Assembly: GCA_016938815.1 (NCBI GenBank)
Contig: JAFGTX010000121.1
Coordinates: 1 to 47,671, forward strand
Source of the DNA: Clostridia bacterium
Lineage (GTDB): Bacteria > Bacillota > Clostridia > Peptostreptococcales > Acidaminobacteraceae
DNA length: 47,671 nt
Direction of reading: 5' to 3'
The notes beneath the pieces were generated by a model that saw only the letters and a list, made by a program, of their open reading frames with translations, did not search any database and was not told the DNA's origin. Positions 37,438 to 45,539 of the stretch are shown here, piece after piece; position 1 is the stretch's first letter, and each line of letters opens with the position of its first letter. Made by a program: the position numbers and the translations under genes.

Positions 37438-38697
37438 TTGGCTAAAATTTTAGTAGAAAAAAGCGGACCGCTTAGCGGAACGATTAAGATAAATGGTGCT
37501 AAAAACGCAGTGTTACCAATACTTGCAGCAACACTTTTAGCATCTGATAAATGTGTCTTGGAAGAAATCCCTAATTTAAGAGATGTGTCGGTAATGGGTG
37601 AGTTGTTGACAGCTTTAGGTGCTAAAGTATCACCTTTAAAGGATGGTTGCATGGAGGTTGATCCTTCAGGTGAAATACTAGGTGAGGCGCCATATGAACT
37701 TATTCAAAAAATGCGAGCATCTTTTTTTGTGATGGGTCCTTTATTGGCTAAAAACGGCGTGGCGAGAATCTCTATGCCGGGTGGTTGCGCGATTGGCGCG
37801 CGCCCTATAGATCTGCATTTAAAAGGTTTCAGTGCCCTTGGCGCAGAGATTGAACTGGGGCATGGTTTTGTTGAAGCCCGTGCAGAGAAATTAGTAGGTA
37901 CGACGATTTATCTCGACTTTCCAAGTGTTGGCGCCACTGAAAACATCATGATGGCGGCAACGATGGCAGAAGGTACAACAATTATCGAAAATGCGGCTGA
38001 AGAGCCAGAGATCATTGATTTAGCAAACTTCTTGAACAAGCTGGGTGCTAACGTCAAGGGTGCTGGTACAGATACAATCAAGATTGTAGGTGTTGAGTCC
38101 TTGGGTTCAACGGTGCATGCGGTGATTCCTGACCGTATCGAGACAGGCACTTATATGATTGCAGCGGCGATGACAAGAGGTAACTTGATGATTGAGAACG
38201 TGGTTCCAAGCCATCTGAAACCAATCATTGCCAAGCTTAGAGAATGTGGTGTAGAAATCGAAGAAGGCGACGACTATTTAAGGGTAGACGGTAAGAATTT
38301 AACGGGCTCTGTTGATATTACGACACTGCCATATCCAGGATTCCCAACGGATTTGCAGGCTCAGTTCATGTCGCTCTTAACGGTTACGGAAGGTACCGGT
38401 ATAGTGTCTGAAACTGTTTTTGAAAATCGCTTTATGCATGTGAGCGAATTGAATAGAATGGGTGCCAATATTAAGATAGAGGGCCATAGTGCGGTGGTAC
38501 AAGGCCATGGCAATCTTCAAGGCGCTCAGGTTAAGGCAACGGATTTGCGTGCAGGCGCAGCCCTTATTTTGGCGGGCCTTGTAGCAGATGGCGTTACTGA
38601 GATAGGTGATATTTACCATATTGACCGTGGATACGTAGCAATAGAAGAAAAATTACGTGGCGTAGGTGCAAACATCCGTCGTGTAGAAGAAGAATAA
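37438..38697 (+). CDS. murA: UDP-N-acetylglucosamine 1-carboxyvinyltransferase
   Basis: Adds enolpyruvate to UDP-GlcNAc, the first committed step of peptidoglycan synthesis. The catalytic Cys117 lies in PGGCAIGARPIDLHLKG, so the enzyme has the fosfomycin-binding Cys. INGAKNAVLP near residue 18 and the C-terminal HIDRGYVAIEEKL are family marks. It is about 419 residues long. The start is TTG 37438 behind AAGGAGGG; a longer in-frame reading from 37339 lacks a ribosome site and adds residues foreign to the family. Position after atp and before mbl matches murAA of Bacillus. Confidence 0.96.
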   Translation: MAKILVEKSGPLSGTIKINGAKNAVLPILAATLLASDKCVLEEIPNLRDVSVMGELLTALGAKVSPLKDGCMEVDPSGEILGEAPYELIQKMRASFFVMGPLLAKNGVARISMPGGCAIGARPIDLHLKGFSALGAEIELGHGFVEARAEKLVGTTIYLDFPSVGATENIMMAATMAEGTTIIENAAEEPEIIDLANFLNKLGANVKGAGTDTIKIVGVESLGSTVHAVIPDRIETGTYMIAAAMTRGNLMIENVVPSHLKPIIAKLRECGVEIEEGDDYLRVDGKNLTGSVDITTLPYPGFPTDLQAQFMSLLTVTEGTGIVSETVFENRFMHVSELNRMGANIKIEGHSAVVQGHGNLQGAQVKATDLRAGAALILAGLVADGVTEIGDIYHIDRGYVAIEEKLRGVGANIRRVEEE

Positions 38698-38724
38698 AAA
38701 ATACGTTTTGGAAGGTGAGATGGA

Positions 38725-39759
38725 ATGTTTGGTTTTGGAACTGAAATAGGAATCGACTTAGGAACAGCGAGTGTTCTGGTTTACATCAAAAATAAAGGAA
38801 TCGTTTTGCAAGAACCTTCTGTAGTGGCTATCGACAGAAATACAGATAGAGTATTGGCTGTGGGCTCTGAAGCGAGAAGAATGCTGGGTAGAACACCAGG
38901 TAATATCGTAGCGATCCGTCCGCTTAAGGATGGTGTCATTTCGGATTACGAAGTAACGGAACGCATGTTGCGTTACTTTATCAATAAAACATGTGGCAAA
39001 AGAAGATTTTTTAAACCGAAAATTATCGTTTGTGTGCCAAGCGGGGTTACAGAAGTTGAAAAGCGTGCGGTTATCGACGCGACAATGGACGCTGGTGGTG
39101 GTAAGACATTTTTGATTGAAGAACCGATTGCGGCTGCTATTGGTTCAGGCCTGGATATTACGAAGCCGGATGGTAACATGATCATCGATATCGGTGGTGG
39201 TACGGCGGACATCGCTGTCATTTCACTGGGTGGCATCGTTGTGAGCAAGTCGATCAAAGTCGCTGGTGATAAATTTGACGAGGCGATTATCAAATACATG
39301 AGAAAAGCACATAACCTTTTAATCGGTGAGCGTACAGCGGAAGAATTGAAAATCAATGTTGGTACAGCATCGCCAAGACCTAAATCCATCAAAATGGATT
39401 GTCGAGGTCGTGACTTGATTACCGGTTTACCAAAGAACATCACGGTAACGAGTGAAGAAATGCTAGATGCTTTAAATGAGCCGGTTAACGCGATTAGCGA
39501 TGCGGTTCATGCTGTTTTAGAAAAAACACCACCAGAACTTGCTTCGGATATTAGCTCGAGGGGTATAGTAATGACAGGTGGCGGTTCACTTTTACATGGA
39601 CTTAACAAATTGCTCGAGAAACGTACGGGTATTCCAACGTATATAGCTGAAGATGCAGTATCATGTGTTGCAAAGGGAACAGGTATTTCTTTAGAGCATT
39701 TGGATGTCCTAGAGAAAAGCATGATGACATCTTCGTCAAGATCATCAAAGAAAAGATAA
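38725..39759 (+). CDS. mbl: MreB/Mbl family rod-shape actin
   Basis: An actin-like filament protein that guides lateral wall synthesis. It shows the phosphate-1 motif IGIDLGTASVLVYIKNKG, phosphate-2 IIDIGGGTADIAVIS near residue 155 and the adenosine motif IVMTGGGSLLHGL near residue 280. It is 344 residues long, with a Ser/Arg/Lys-rich end. I prefer Mbl over MreB because the order murA - mbl - flgF/flhO - flgG/flhP - fabZ is that of Bacillus subtilis, but sequence alone cannot separate the paralogues. GGAAGGTGAG precedes the ATG. Confidence 0.9.
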   Translation: MFGFGTEIGIDLGTASVLVYIKNKGIVLQEPSVVAIDRNTDRVLAVGSEARRMLGRTPGNIVAIRPLKDGVISDYEVTERMLRYFINKTCGKRRFFKPKIIVCVPSGVTEVEKRAVIDATMDAGGGKTFLIEEPIAAAIGSGLDITKPDGNMIIDIGGGTADIAVISLGGIVVSKSIKVAGDKFDEAIIKYMRKAHNLLIGERTAEELKINVGTASPRPKSIKMDCRGRDLITGLPKNITVTSEEMLDALNEPVNAISDAVHAVLEKTPPELASDISSRGIVMTGGGSLLHGLNKLLEKRTGIPTYIAEDAVSCVAKGTGISLEHLDVLEKSMMTSSSRSSKKR

Positions 39760-39764
39760 TTGAC

Positions 39765-39790
39765 GCCCGCCTAGTGCGGGCTGTTTTTTT
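39765..39790 (+). terminator. intrinsic terminator of mbl
   Basis: GCCCGC (39765-39770) pairs with GCGGGC (39776-39781) around a 5-base loop, followed by TGTTTTTTT. Confidence 0.88.
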
Positions 39791-39810
39791 GTATTTAGGG
39801 GGGTATAGTA

Positions 39811-40659
39811 ATGGGGATTAGAATTGTTACAGACAGTACATGTGATTTATCAAGGCAATTGGTAGAACGGTATCATTTAGAAGTGGCGCCTTTGATTGTG
39901 AATTTTGGCGAGGAAAGTTATCTGGATGGCGAGGATTTGACTTCGGAAGATTTCTTTAAGAAATTGAGAGATTCAGAGGATTTACCTTTCACGTCTCAGG
40001 TTAATCCGGCAAGATTTGAAGAAATGTTCCAAAAGATTTTGGACGATGGAGACGATGTGATTGGCGTCTTTATTGCGGCGACTTTCAGCGGCACTTACAA
40101 CTCAGCGGTTATTGCGAGAAGCAATTTTCCTGAGGCGCTTCAAGATAGGATTCATTTGGTGGATTCCCAAACGTCAACCGTACAAATGGGTCTCATTGTT
40201 ATGGAAGCATCCAAGATGGCTATGGAAGGTGCTGACGTTGATGCTGTCTTAGCGCGCATTGACTATTGCATCGAGAATTCTAAAATCATCCTCATGATGG
40301 ATACCTTGGCTTATCTAAGCAAGGGTGGACGACTGTCGGCAGGTCAAGCTATGATCGGCAATCTGCTCAATGTTAAACCGATACTCACAGTAGAGGGCGC
40401 TGAAATCGTAACGGTAGACAAGGTGCGTGGCCGTAAACGTGGTTTGAAGTGGGTGGTTGACTGGGTTCGTACTCATGAAATTAATACAGGAACACAGCCT
40501 TTTGTCATGGTCCACGGTGATGATTTGGAAAACCTGGATGCCCTCAAAGAACAATTTGGGGACCTCTATCATGAGATGCCGGATTATGAACTCTGCATTG
40601 GTGGTGTGATCGGTACTCATTTAGGGCCGGGGTGCGTTGGCGTTGCCTATATCGATTAG
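39811..40659 (+). CDS. DegV family fatty-acid-binding protein
   Basis: A 282-residue two-domain protein of the DegV/FakB fold, which holds a fatty acid for phosphorylation by FakA. It starts with IVTDSTCDLSRQL and carries FTSQVNPARFEEMF, the lipid-site loop ATFSGTYNSA near residue 90 and the MDTLAYLSKGGRLSAGQA segment near residue 165. No FakA is in the window. It is not part of the usual mbl-flhO block in Bacillus and seems to be inserted here. AGGGGGG before the ATG gives a strong ribosome site. A specific ligand cannot be told. Confidence 0.9.
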   Translation: MGIRIVTDSTCDLSRQLVERYHLEVAPLIVNFGEESYLDGEDLTSEDFFKKLRDSEDLPFTSQVNPARFEEMFQKILDDGDDVIGVFIAATFSGTYNSAVIARSNFPEALQDRIHLVDSQTSTVQMGLIVMEASKMAMEGADVDAVLARIDYCIENSKIILMMDTLAYLSKGGRLSAGQAMIGNLLNVKPILTVEGAEIVTVDKVRGRKRGLKWVVDWVRTHEINTGTQPFVMVHGDDLENLDALKEQFGDLYHEMPDYELCIGGVIGTHLGPGCVGVAYID

Positions 40660-40691
40660 ATAAAAAATAAATAAAAAAATGAGAAAAGCCT

Positions 40692-40718
40692 TAAGAAAAC
40701 CCTTCTTTCTGTCGATAA
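40692..40718 (+). promoter_or_regulatory. sigma-D (sigma-28) type promoter of the flgF-flgG-flgJ operon
   Basis: TAAG (40692-40695), 15 bp, GTCGATAA (40711-40718) matches the flagellar sigma-28 pattern TAAA-N15-GCCGATAA at ten of twelve defined bases with exact spacing. The genes downstream are flagellar rod genes, and their Bacillus counterparts flhO-flhP are sigma-D dependent. Confidence 0.65.
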
Positions 40719-40751
40719 TTATTGTGAGCAATCGACTTTAGGAGGGTTTTT

Positions 40752-41828
40752 ATGATTAGGGGACTGTATATCGCTGGTAACAACATGGTTGTTAATACAA
40801 ATAAATTGGACGTGTTAAGTAATAACTTGGCCAATGTAGATACAGCAGGCTATAAAAAGGATTTGTACGCTTCTAAAGGATTCAACGAAGTGCTCATTAG
40901 CAAGTTTAACGGCACGGATGCCCGAGCTGAGTTGCCTTTTGATAAAATCACAGTTGAGAAAAACGGTGAAGATTTCAAGGTGTCAACCGACTGGGGCTAT
41001 TTTAGAGTGGCGACCGATAACGGTTTAAGTCACAATAAAGATGCTGCCTTTACGGTTGACCCGGACGGTTACCTCAGTACCTTCTACCTCAATTCAGACA
41101 GAACCAAAGACTGGAACTACGGTGACAAGATTGTCGGGACTGACGGTCAACCAATTTACGTGGGAGACGGTGAGGTTACAATCAGCGAAGCAGGTGAAGT
41201 GATGGTGGATGGCAGTCAAGTGGCTTCTCTTGTTTATGAAGCAGATCAGGATGTCATCGGTACCATGTCAGCGGGCGTAAAGGCCAATCGAATCCTTACG
41301 GATTTTACTCAAGGCAATTTACAACAGACTGCTAGAGCGCAGGATGTTGCGATAAGAGGCGAAGGCTTCTTTACAATAGAGACGGAATTTGGTGATTTAT
41401 ACACCAGAAACGGCAGTTTTCATTTGGATGGCAATGGCGAATTGAAGACATCAGATGGTTACTCTGTACAGGGATTAAATGGAACGATCAAACTCGAGAA
41501 TGACTCTTTCCAAGTCAACGAGCTGGGAGAGATCATTGTCGATGGTACACTCGTAGATAAATTAAAACTGGTCAACTTTTCTAACACAGGTGACCTCGTA
41601 AAAATAGGTGGCAGCTTCTTCAGAGCTAAAAATGAGATGCAAGGGGAAATGGTCGATTTTGACGGCGAAATTGCACAAGGTTATATAGAAAACTCCAACG
41701 CAAGTGTCATTAATGAAATGATTCGTATGATTTCCCTAAGCCGGAACTATGAATCTGGTCAAAAGGTGGTTTCAACGATTGATGAGGCCATAGGTAAAGC
41801 GATATCAGACGTAGGAACGCTAGGATAG
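40752..41828 (+). CDS. flgF: flagellar hook-basal body rod protein, FlgF/FlhO-like, with internal duplication
   Basis: A flagellar rod-type protein. The N-terminal helix motif SNNLANVDTAGYKKDL is near residue 23 and the C-terminal helix GYIENSNASVINEMIRM near residue 313, the pair that forms the inner coiled tube. At 358 residues it is about 90 longer than Bacillus FlhO. The extra part, about residues 86-160, resembles residues 213-272: both have a (V/L)D..G.L.T core and end with E.GE(V/I).VDG..V..L. So a middle domain module looks duplicated. It is first in a three-gene operon behind a sigma-28-like promoter. FlgE/FlgG kin cannot be fully excluded. Confidence 0.87.
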   Translation: MIRGLYIAGNNMVVNTNKLDVLSNNLANVDTAGYKKDLYASKGFNEVLISKFNGTDARAELPFDKITVEKNGEDFKVSTDWGYFRVATDNGLSHNKDAAFTVDPDGYLSTFYLNSDRTKDWNYGDKIVGTDGQPIYVGDGEVTISEAGEVMVDGSQVASLVYEADQDVIGTMSAGVKANRILTDFTQGNLQQTARAQDVAIRGEGFFTIETEFGDLYTRNGSFHLDGNGELKTSDGYSVQGLNGTIKLENDSFQVNELGEIIVDGTLVDKLKLVNFSNTGDLVKIGGSFFRAKNEMQGEMVDFDGEIAQGYIENSNASVINEMIRMISLSRNYESGQKVVSTIDEAIGKAISDVGTLG

Positions 41829-41845
41829 AGTAGGGAGGGATAATT

Positions 41846-42637
41846 ATGAAAGCAATGTGGACAGCCGCATCGGGTATGCAGGGCTTACAACTTAAGGTAG
41901 ATACTATTTCAAATAACTTGGCCAATGTCAATACAACAGGATTCAAGTCACAAAGAATCGAGTTCAAGGATTTGCTATACGATCAACTTTCTGAAAGCAC
42001 TTTTGTAGATGGCGAAGGCAAACCGGTACCGCTCGAAATAGGTCATGGTGTCATGTCTGTGGCGACCTTGAGATCTTTTGCACAGGGCAATATGCAGAGT
42101 ACAGAAAATGAGTTGGATTTTGCGATCAATGGTGATGGCTTTTTCGTTGTAACGGATAACCGTGGCAATGAAATATATACGAGGGACGGCAGCTTTAAAC
42201 TATCAGTGAATGATGCGACCAGTTCTCTTGTCACTTCTGATGGTTTTTATGTACAGGGCACAGATGGTAATATAGAGTTAGGTGAAAATGTTGAAAAAGT
42301 CGAAGTGGATTATGATGGTAACATTTTAGTGACCCGTTCTGGAGAGGAAACTGCAGAGAACGTCGGCACACTAAGAATCGTTAAATTTCCTAATCCGGCA
42401 GGTCTTGAAAGCATCGGAAAAAACTTTTATACTGAAACAGAGGCTTCCGGAACTTTATCGGAAAATGAATCGGGTTCAAGTGGAGAGGTTTGGCAAGGCT
42501 ATATCGAATCTTCTAACGTGTCGGTTGTTGAAGAAATGGTTAACTTGATTACGGCTCAAAGAGCGTATGAGATTAATTCGAAATCCGTTCAAACGGCAGA
42601 CAGATTATTAGAAGTGGCGAACAACCTTAAGCGATAG
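41846..42637 (+). CDS. flgG: flagellar distal rod protein FlgG (FlhP-like)
   Basis: A 263-residue rod protein with the N-terminal MWTAASGMQGLQ start, SNNLANVNTTGFKSQR near residue 26, and the C-terminal GYIESSNVSVVEEMVNLI and AQRAYEINSKSVQTADR segments, all typical of FlgG. AGGGAGGG precedes the ATG. It lies 17 bp after the flgF-like gene. Secretion is through the flagellar export gate without a cleaved signal. Confidence 0.93.
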   Translation: MKAMWTAASGMQGLQLKVDTISNNLANVNTTGFKSQRIEFKDLLYDQLSESTFVDGEGKPVPLEIGHGVMSVATLRSFAQGNMQSTENELDFAINGDGFFVVTDNRGNEIYTRDGSFKLSVNDATSSLVTSDGFYVQGTDGNIELGENVEKVEVDYDGNILVTRSGEETAENVGTLRIVKFPNPAGLESIGKNFYTETEASGTLSENESGSSGEVWQGYIESSNVSVVEEMVNLITAQRAYEINSKSVQTADRLLEVANNLKR

Positions 42638-42652
42638 ATGGAGTTGATTTAA

Positions 42653-42994
42653 ATGAAAATTGATGGTTTATCCACTGTAACGGCTGGTATTGAGCAGTCA
42701 AGACAAGTTAGCGAGAGCGTCAGCGACAAGAGTTTTGAAGAGGCCTTGAAAAAGGCTGCAGAATCTGGCGATGACGAACAATTAAAGGATGCTTGTGAGC
42801 AATTTGAAAGTGTCTTTTTGAACATGATGCTACAAACCATGCGTAAAACCATTCCTGAAAGTGATCTTGTCGAGAAAAGTCAGGGCACAAAAACATTTGA
42901 ATCCATGCTGGACGAAGAATATTCAAAAAGTCTTGCAAAGGGCGGCGGCATCGGTCTTGCTGACGTATTGTTCAATCAGTTGAAAAAGGGATAG
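42653..42994 (+). CDS. flgJ: FlgJ-like rod-binding protein without hydrolase domain
   Basis: A 113-residue protein matching only the N-terminal rod-binding domain of FlgJ: LKDACEQFESVFLNMMLQTMRKT near residue 44, then an acidic helix with ESMLDEEYSKSLAKGGGIGLADVL. The C-terminal glucosaminidase found in proteobacterial FlgJ is absent, so another enzyme must open the wall for rod growth, or a thick Gram-positive wall is handled differently. Such short forms are known in Firmicutes and Spirochaetes. It ends the flagellar operon before a strong terminator. Confidence 0.85.
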   Translation: MKIDGLSTVTAGIEQSRQVSESVSDKSFEEALKKAAESGDDEQLKDACEQFESVFLNMMLQTMRKTIPESDLVEKSQGTKTFESMLDEEYSKSLAKGGGIGLADVLFNQLKKG

Positions 42995-43014
42995 TTAAAA
43001 TAACATATAAGAAC

Positions 43015-43058
43015 AAAAGAGTTAACCTTCAATGACAATTGAGTGTTAACTCTTTTTT
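43015..43058 (+). terminator. intrinsic terminator of the flagellar rod operon
   Basis: AAAAGAGTTAAC (43015-43026) pairs with GTTAACTCTTTT (43045-43056), with CAAT/ATTG pairing inside, followed by more T. Confidence 0.9.
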
Positions 43059-43076
43059 ATTTGGAGTGTGCAAGTT

Positions 43077-43105
43077 TTGCTTTTAGAAAAAAAATAGGAT
43101 ATAAT
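43077..43105 (+). promoter_or_regulatory. promoter of fabZ
   Basis: TTGCTT (43077-43082), 17 bp, TATAAT (43100-43105). The -10 is perfect and the -35 keeps TTG. Confidence 0.55.
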
Positions 43106-43121
43106 TATCACTAGGTACTAA
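43105..43121 (+). promoter_or_regulatory. FapR-like operator at the fabZ promoter
   Basis: The minus strand reads TTAGTACCTAGTGATAA, which matches 15 of 17 positions of the FapR box TTAGTACCTRRTACTAA as I recall it. It starts at the last base of the -10 and would cover the start site. FapR represses fatty acid synthesis genes in Bacillus and relatives and is released by malonyl-CoA. ACTAGGT recurs at 43110 and 43123. No FapR gene lies in the window. Confidence 0.5.
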
Positions 43122-43231
43122 GACTAGGTGCATGGTTATGTGGATCCACCTTTATGAAACTTAAGCATATGAGCATGTAAAAAATAAGTAATGAATAAAA
43201 CAAAAGAGTGTCAGGAAAGTGAGGTAAGGAT

Positions 43232-43663
43232 ATGTTAGAAAACAAAGAGATTCAAAAGCTAATTCCCCATAGATATCCATTTTTATTGGTTGACCGAGTT
43301 CTGGAAGTGGAAGCAGGCAAGAGAGCGGTGGCCATTAAAAATGTGACTTTCAATGAGCCATGCTTTACAGGTCATTTCCCGGGTAATCCAATTATGCCGG
43401 GGGTATTGATGGTAGAGGCGCTGGCGCAAGTCGGTGCGATTGCGCTTATGTCGGTTGAAGAAAATCAAGGCAAGTTAGCGGTTTTTGCAGGCATAGACAA
43501 CGTGCGTTTTAAAAAGCAAGTGGTGCCTGGAGATACGCTTCGCATGGAGGTAGAGATTATTTCTATGAGAAGAGGCATTGGTAAAGGCGAGGCGATTGCT
43601 TACGTGGGCGATCAAGTTGCCGTTAAAGGGACCTTGATGTTTGGATTGACAGATCAAGGGTAA
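43232..43663 (+). CDS. fabZ: 3-hydroxyacyl-ACP dehydratase
   Basis: Dehydrates 3-hydroxyacyl-ACP in type II fatty acid synthesis. The hot-dog fold protein of 143 residues shows [13 protein letters not shown] near residue 11, the catalytic His in [14 protein letters not shown] near residue 50, and the catalytic Glu in [11 protein letters not shown] near residue 64. GAGGTAAGG precedes the ATG. It stands in the same place as ywpB after flhP in Bacillus. A FapR-like box lies in its promoter. Confidence 0.95.
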   Translation: MLENKEIQKLIPHRYPFLLVDRVLEVEAGKRAVAIKNVTFNEPCFTGHFPGNPIMPGVLMVEALAQVGAIALMSVEENQGKLAVFAGIDNVRFKKQVVPGDTLRMEVEIISMRRGIGKGEAIAYVGDQVAVKGTLMFGLTDQG

Positions 43664-43688
43664 AGAAATATTAGTATGACATAAACAG

Positions 43689-43717
43689 CGGGCAGTGCAT
43701 GGCATTGCTCGTTTTTT
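43689..43717 (+). terminator. intrinsic terminator of fabZ
   Basis: CGGGCAGTGC (43689-43698) pairs with GCATTGCTCG (43702-43711) with two G-T pairs and a 3-base loop, followed by TTTTTT. Confidence 0.88.
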
Positions 43718-43747
43718 GTCAATGTGAAAGGATGGGGTGTAAATATA

Positions 43748-44239
43748 GTGAAATTCTTTTATTCTTCCATACATTATTTATTGGGTTTTATCGCCTTTCT
43801 ATGTTTGACCTTTTACGGTCTTTACGAAATTCGCCAAACTTTTATTGTAAAGCCATGGCTCTTTATTGGCTATGTTCTTTTTTGTTATAGTATGTTGTCA
43901 ACTTATCTGAAATCTTATTTGACTTATAAAGATAAATACGTCTATGTCTATAAGGAAGGTCTTATTTTCGGTGACCGGAATAAAGTGACCGGTGTCCAGC
44001 ATGGCGATATCGATATGATCATTGAGGCACGACATAAGCATAGAATTAAGCTCTATAGAATCATCCATGTATTTCTGAAGGATGGTCGATATTTCTACTT
44101 TACAACGGATATTGCCAAGTACAAGGCCTTTAAAGTGATGTTAAGAGAGCATTACGAATCGTGTTACTATGTCAGAGAACATCTATTCCCGGAAGGCGTC
44201 GAGGCGACCAAGGAAAATTTGATGGATGAAACGATATAA
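43748..44239 (+). CDS. small membrane protein of unknown function
   Basis: I do not recognise this 163-residue protein. It has two membrane spans (about residues 7-27 and 38-57) and a basic, aromatic C-terminal domain of about 100 residues (KYVYVYKEGLIFGDRN; DIDMIIEARHKHRIKL; VFLKDGRYFYFTTD) with the alternating strands of a bacterial pleckstrin-like fold, which is only a guess. The start is uncertain: GTG 43748 with GGGGTG before it is preferred, and GTG 43724 is in frame. It follows the fabZ terminator and precedes the patatin-like gene. Confidence 0.7.
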   Translation: MKFFYSSIHYLLGFIAFLCLTFYGLYEIRQTFIVKPWLFIGYVLFCYSMLSTYLKSYLTYKDKYVYVYKEGLIFGDRNKVTGVQHGDIDMIIEARHKHRIKLYRIIHVFLKDGRYFYFTTDIAKYKAFKVMLREHYESCYYVREHLFPEGVEATKENLMDETI

Positions 44240-44311
44240 TGTAAAAGACCGTCGATTCAAGTATTGGATATGGTGTATAATGGGAAATGAAGTGATAATC
44301 AGGAGGTTACT

Positions 44312-45526
44312 ATGTACGGGATAGCATTGGAAGGCGGCGGAACAAAAGGCGCCTATCAGCTTGGTGCGTGGAAAGCGCTTAGAGAGCTGGGTATTCAGTA
44401 TAATGTCGTGGCGGGCAGTTCGATTGGTTCGCTGAACGGCGCATTGATGGCGATGGATGCTTATGATGAAGCCCTTGAATTATGGCAGAACATCGATCCA
44501 TCCATGATTATAAAAGGCGATGCGAAACTGCTGAAGAAAATCAGTAAGTTTTCTTTTGATTACAATGATTTTCATGAGATGGTCCAGTTTACCGGGGATG
44601 TCATCATCAATGGAGGACTCGATGTTTCGCCCCTTAGAAAATTAATTGGTGATATCATCGATGAAGATATCATCAGACAGTCGCCGGTCCGATTGGGCAT
44701 GGTGACGGTGAATCTGACGGATATGAAACCGGTTGAGACGATGCTAGATGATATTCCTCGTGGCAAACTGGGGGATTATATATTGGCCTCTTGCAGCTTG
44801 CCGGTGTTTCAAAGGAATTACATAGATGATAAATTGTTTTTGGATGGTGGCTTTCATGATAATTTACCGCTGAATCTCGTTGCCTCTACAGGCTGTAAAA
44901 AGATCATTGCAATTGAGATCAAGGGAACGGGTCGAAGACATAAAATCAACGATCCATCGGTGGAAGTGATCCATATCGTGCCGTCGGAAGATACGGGCGG
45001 ACTTCTGGAATTCGATCAGAATCGGGCACATCAAAATATCAAAATGGGCTATTACGATACGCTCAGAATATTTAAGAATTTGAGGGGACAGCGCTATTAT
45101 CTGGATCATTGCCCTGAGGAAAGCGTATTTATCAGTTGGTTGCTAGAACTGACTGATGATCAAATCCTTGGGCTGGGTAAGAGTTTGGGGATTAGGCGGA
45201 TGTCAGCTAAACGTATGTTGTTTGAAAAAATCATTCCAGAACTAGCGGTGTTACTTGGCGTGAGTAGTAAAAAAGATTACAGCGACCTCTTTATCAGTCT
45301 GTACGAATATTGTGCGGGAAAAATGGGTATGGAGAGATATGAAGTCTATGATACGCTTGATTTTTTTGAAGCGGTGGAAAAGCAGCTTTTGGAATGGAAT
45401 GGCATTGGCTCAAAAGATGACTCTTATTTCGGACAATGGTTAAAGAGCACGGGACTTTATAATGTAGCAAGAAAAGATGAAGTGTTGATGGACATCTTAT
45501 TTAAGACGATTATCATGCGACAATAG
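44312..45526 (+). CDS. patatin-like phospholipase family protein
   Basis: A serine acyl hydrolase of the patatin/RssA type with a Ser-Asp dyad. The oxyanion-hole motif is LEGGGTKGAYQLGAW at residue 6, the nucleophile elbow is GSSIGSLNGA near residue 37, and the catalytic Asp is in LDGGFHDNLPLNL near residue 176. All are intact. Residues about 265-404 form a helical C-terminal extension not found in short patatins, with no motif I know. At 404 residues it could act on membrane lipids; substrate unknown. CAGGAGG precedes the ATG. The phosphoglucomutase gene follows 13 bp later, so they are likely co-transcribed. Confidence 0.9.
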   Translation: MYGIALEGGGTKGAYQLGAWKALRELGIQYNVVAGSSIGSLNGALMAMDAYDEALELWQNIDPSMIIKGDAKLLKKISKFSFDYNDFHEMVQFTGDVIINGGLDVSPLRKLIGDIIDEDIIRQSPVRLGMVTVNLTDMKPVETMLDDIPRGKLGDYILASCSLPVFQRNYIDDKLFLDGGFHDNLPLNLVASTGCKKIIAIEIKGTGRRHKINDPSVEVIHIVPSEDTGGLLEFDQNRAHQNIKMGYYDTLRIFKNLRGQRYYLDHCPEESVFISWLLELTDDQILGLGKSLGIRRMSAKRMLFEKIIPELAVLLGVSSKKDYSDLFISLYEYCAGKMGMERYEVYDTLDFFEAVEKQLLEWNGIGSKDDSYFGQWLKSTGLYNVARKDEVLMDILFKTIIMRQ

Positions 45527-45539
45527 AAAGGGTGAAAAT

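Noticed and set aside
38973-39443. 156-codon minus-strand frame opposite mbl
   Set aside because: Lies fully within the conserved mbl gene and has low-complexity composition.
43140-43149. Perfect palindrome GTGGATCCAC before fabZ
   Set aside because: A 10-base palindrome with no spacer and no further pairing is likely chance; the FapR-like box nearby is the better candidate.
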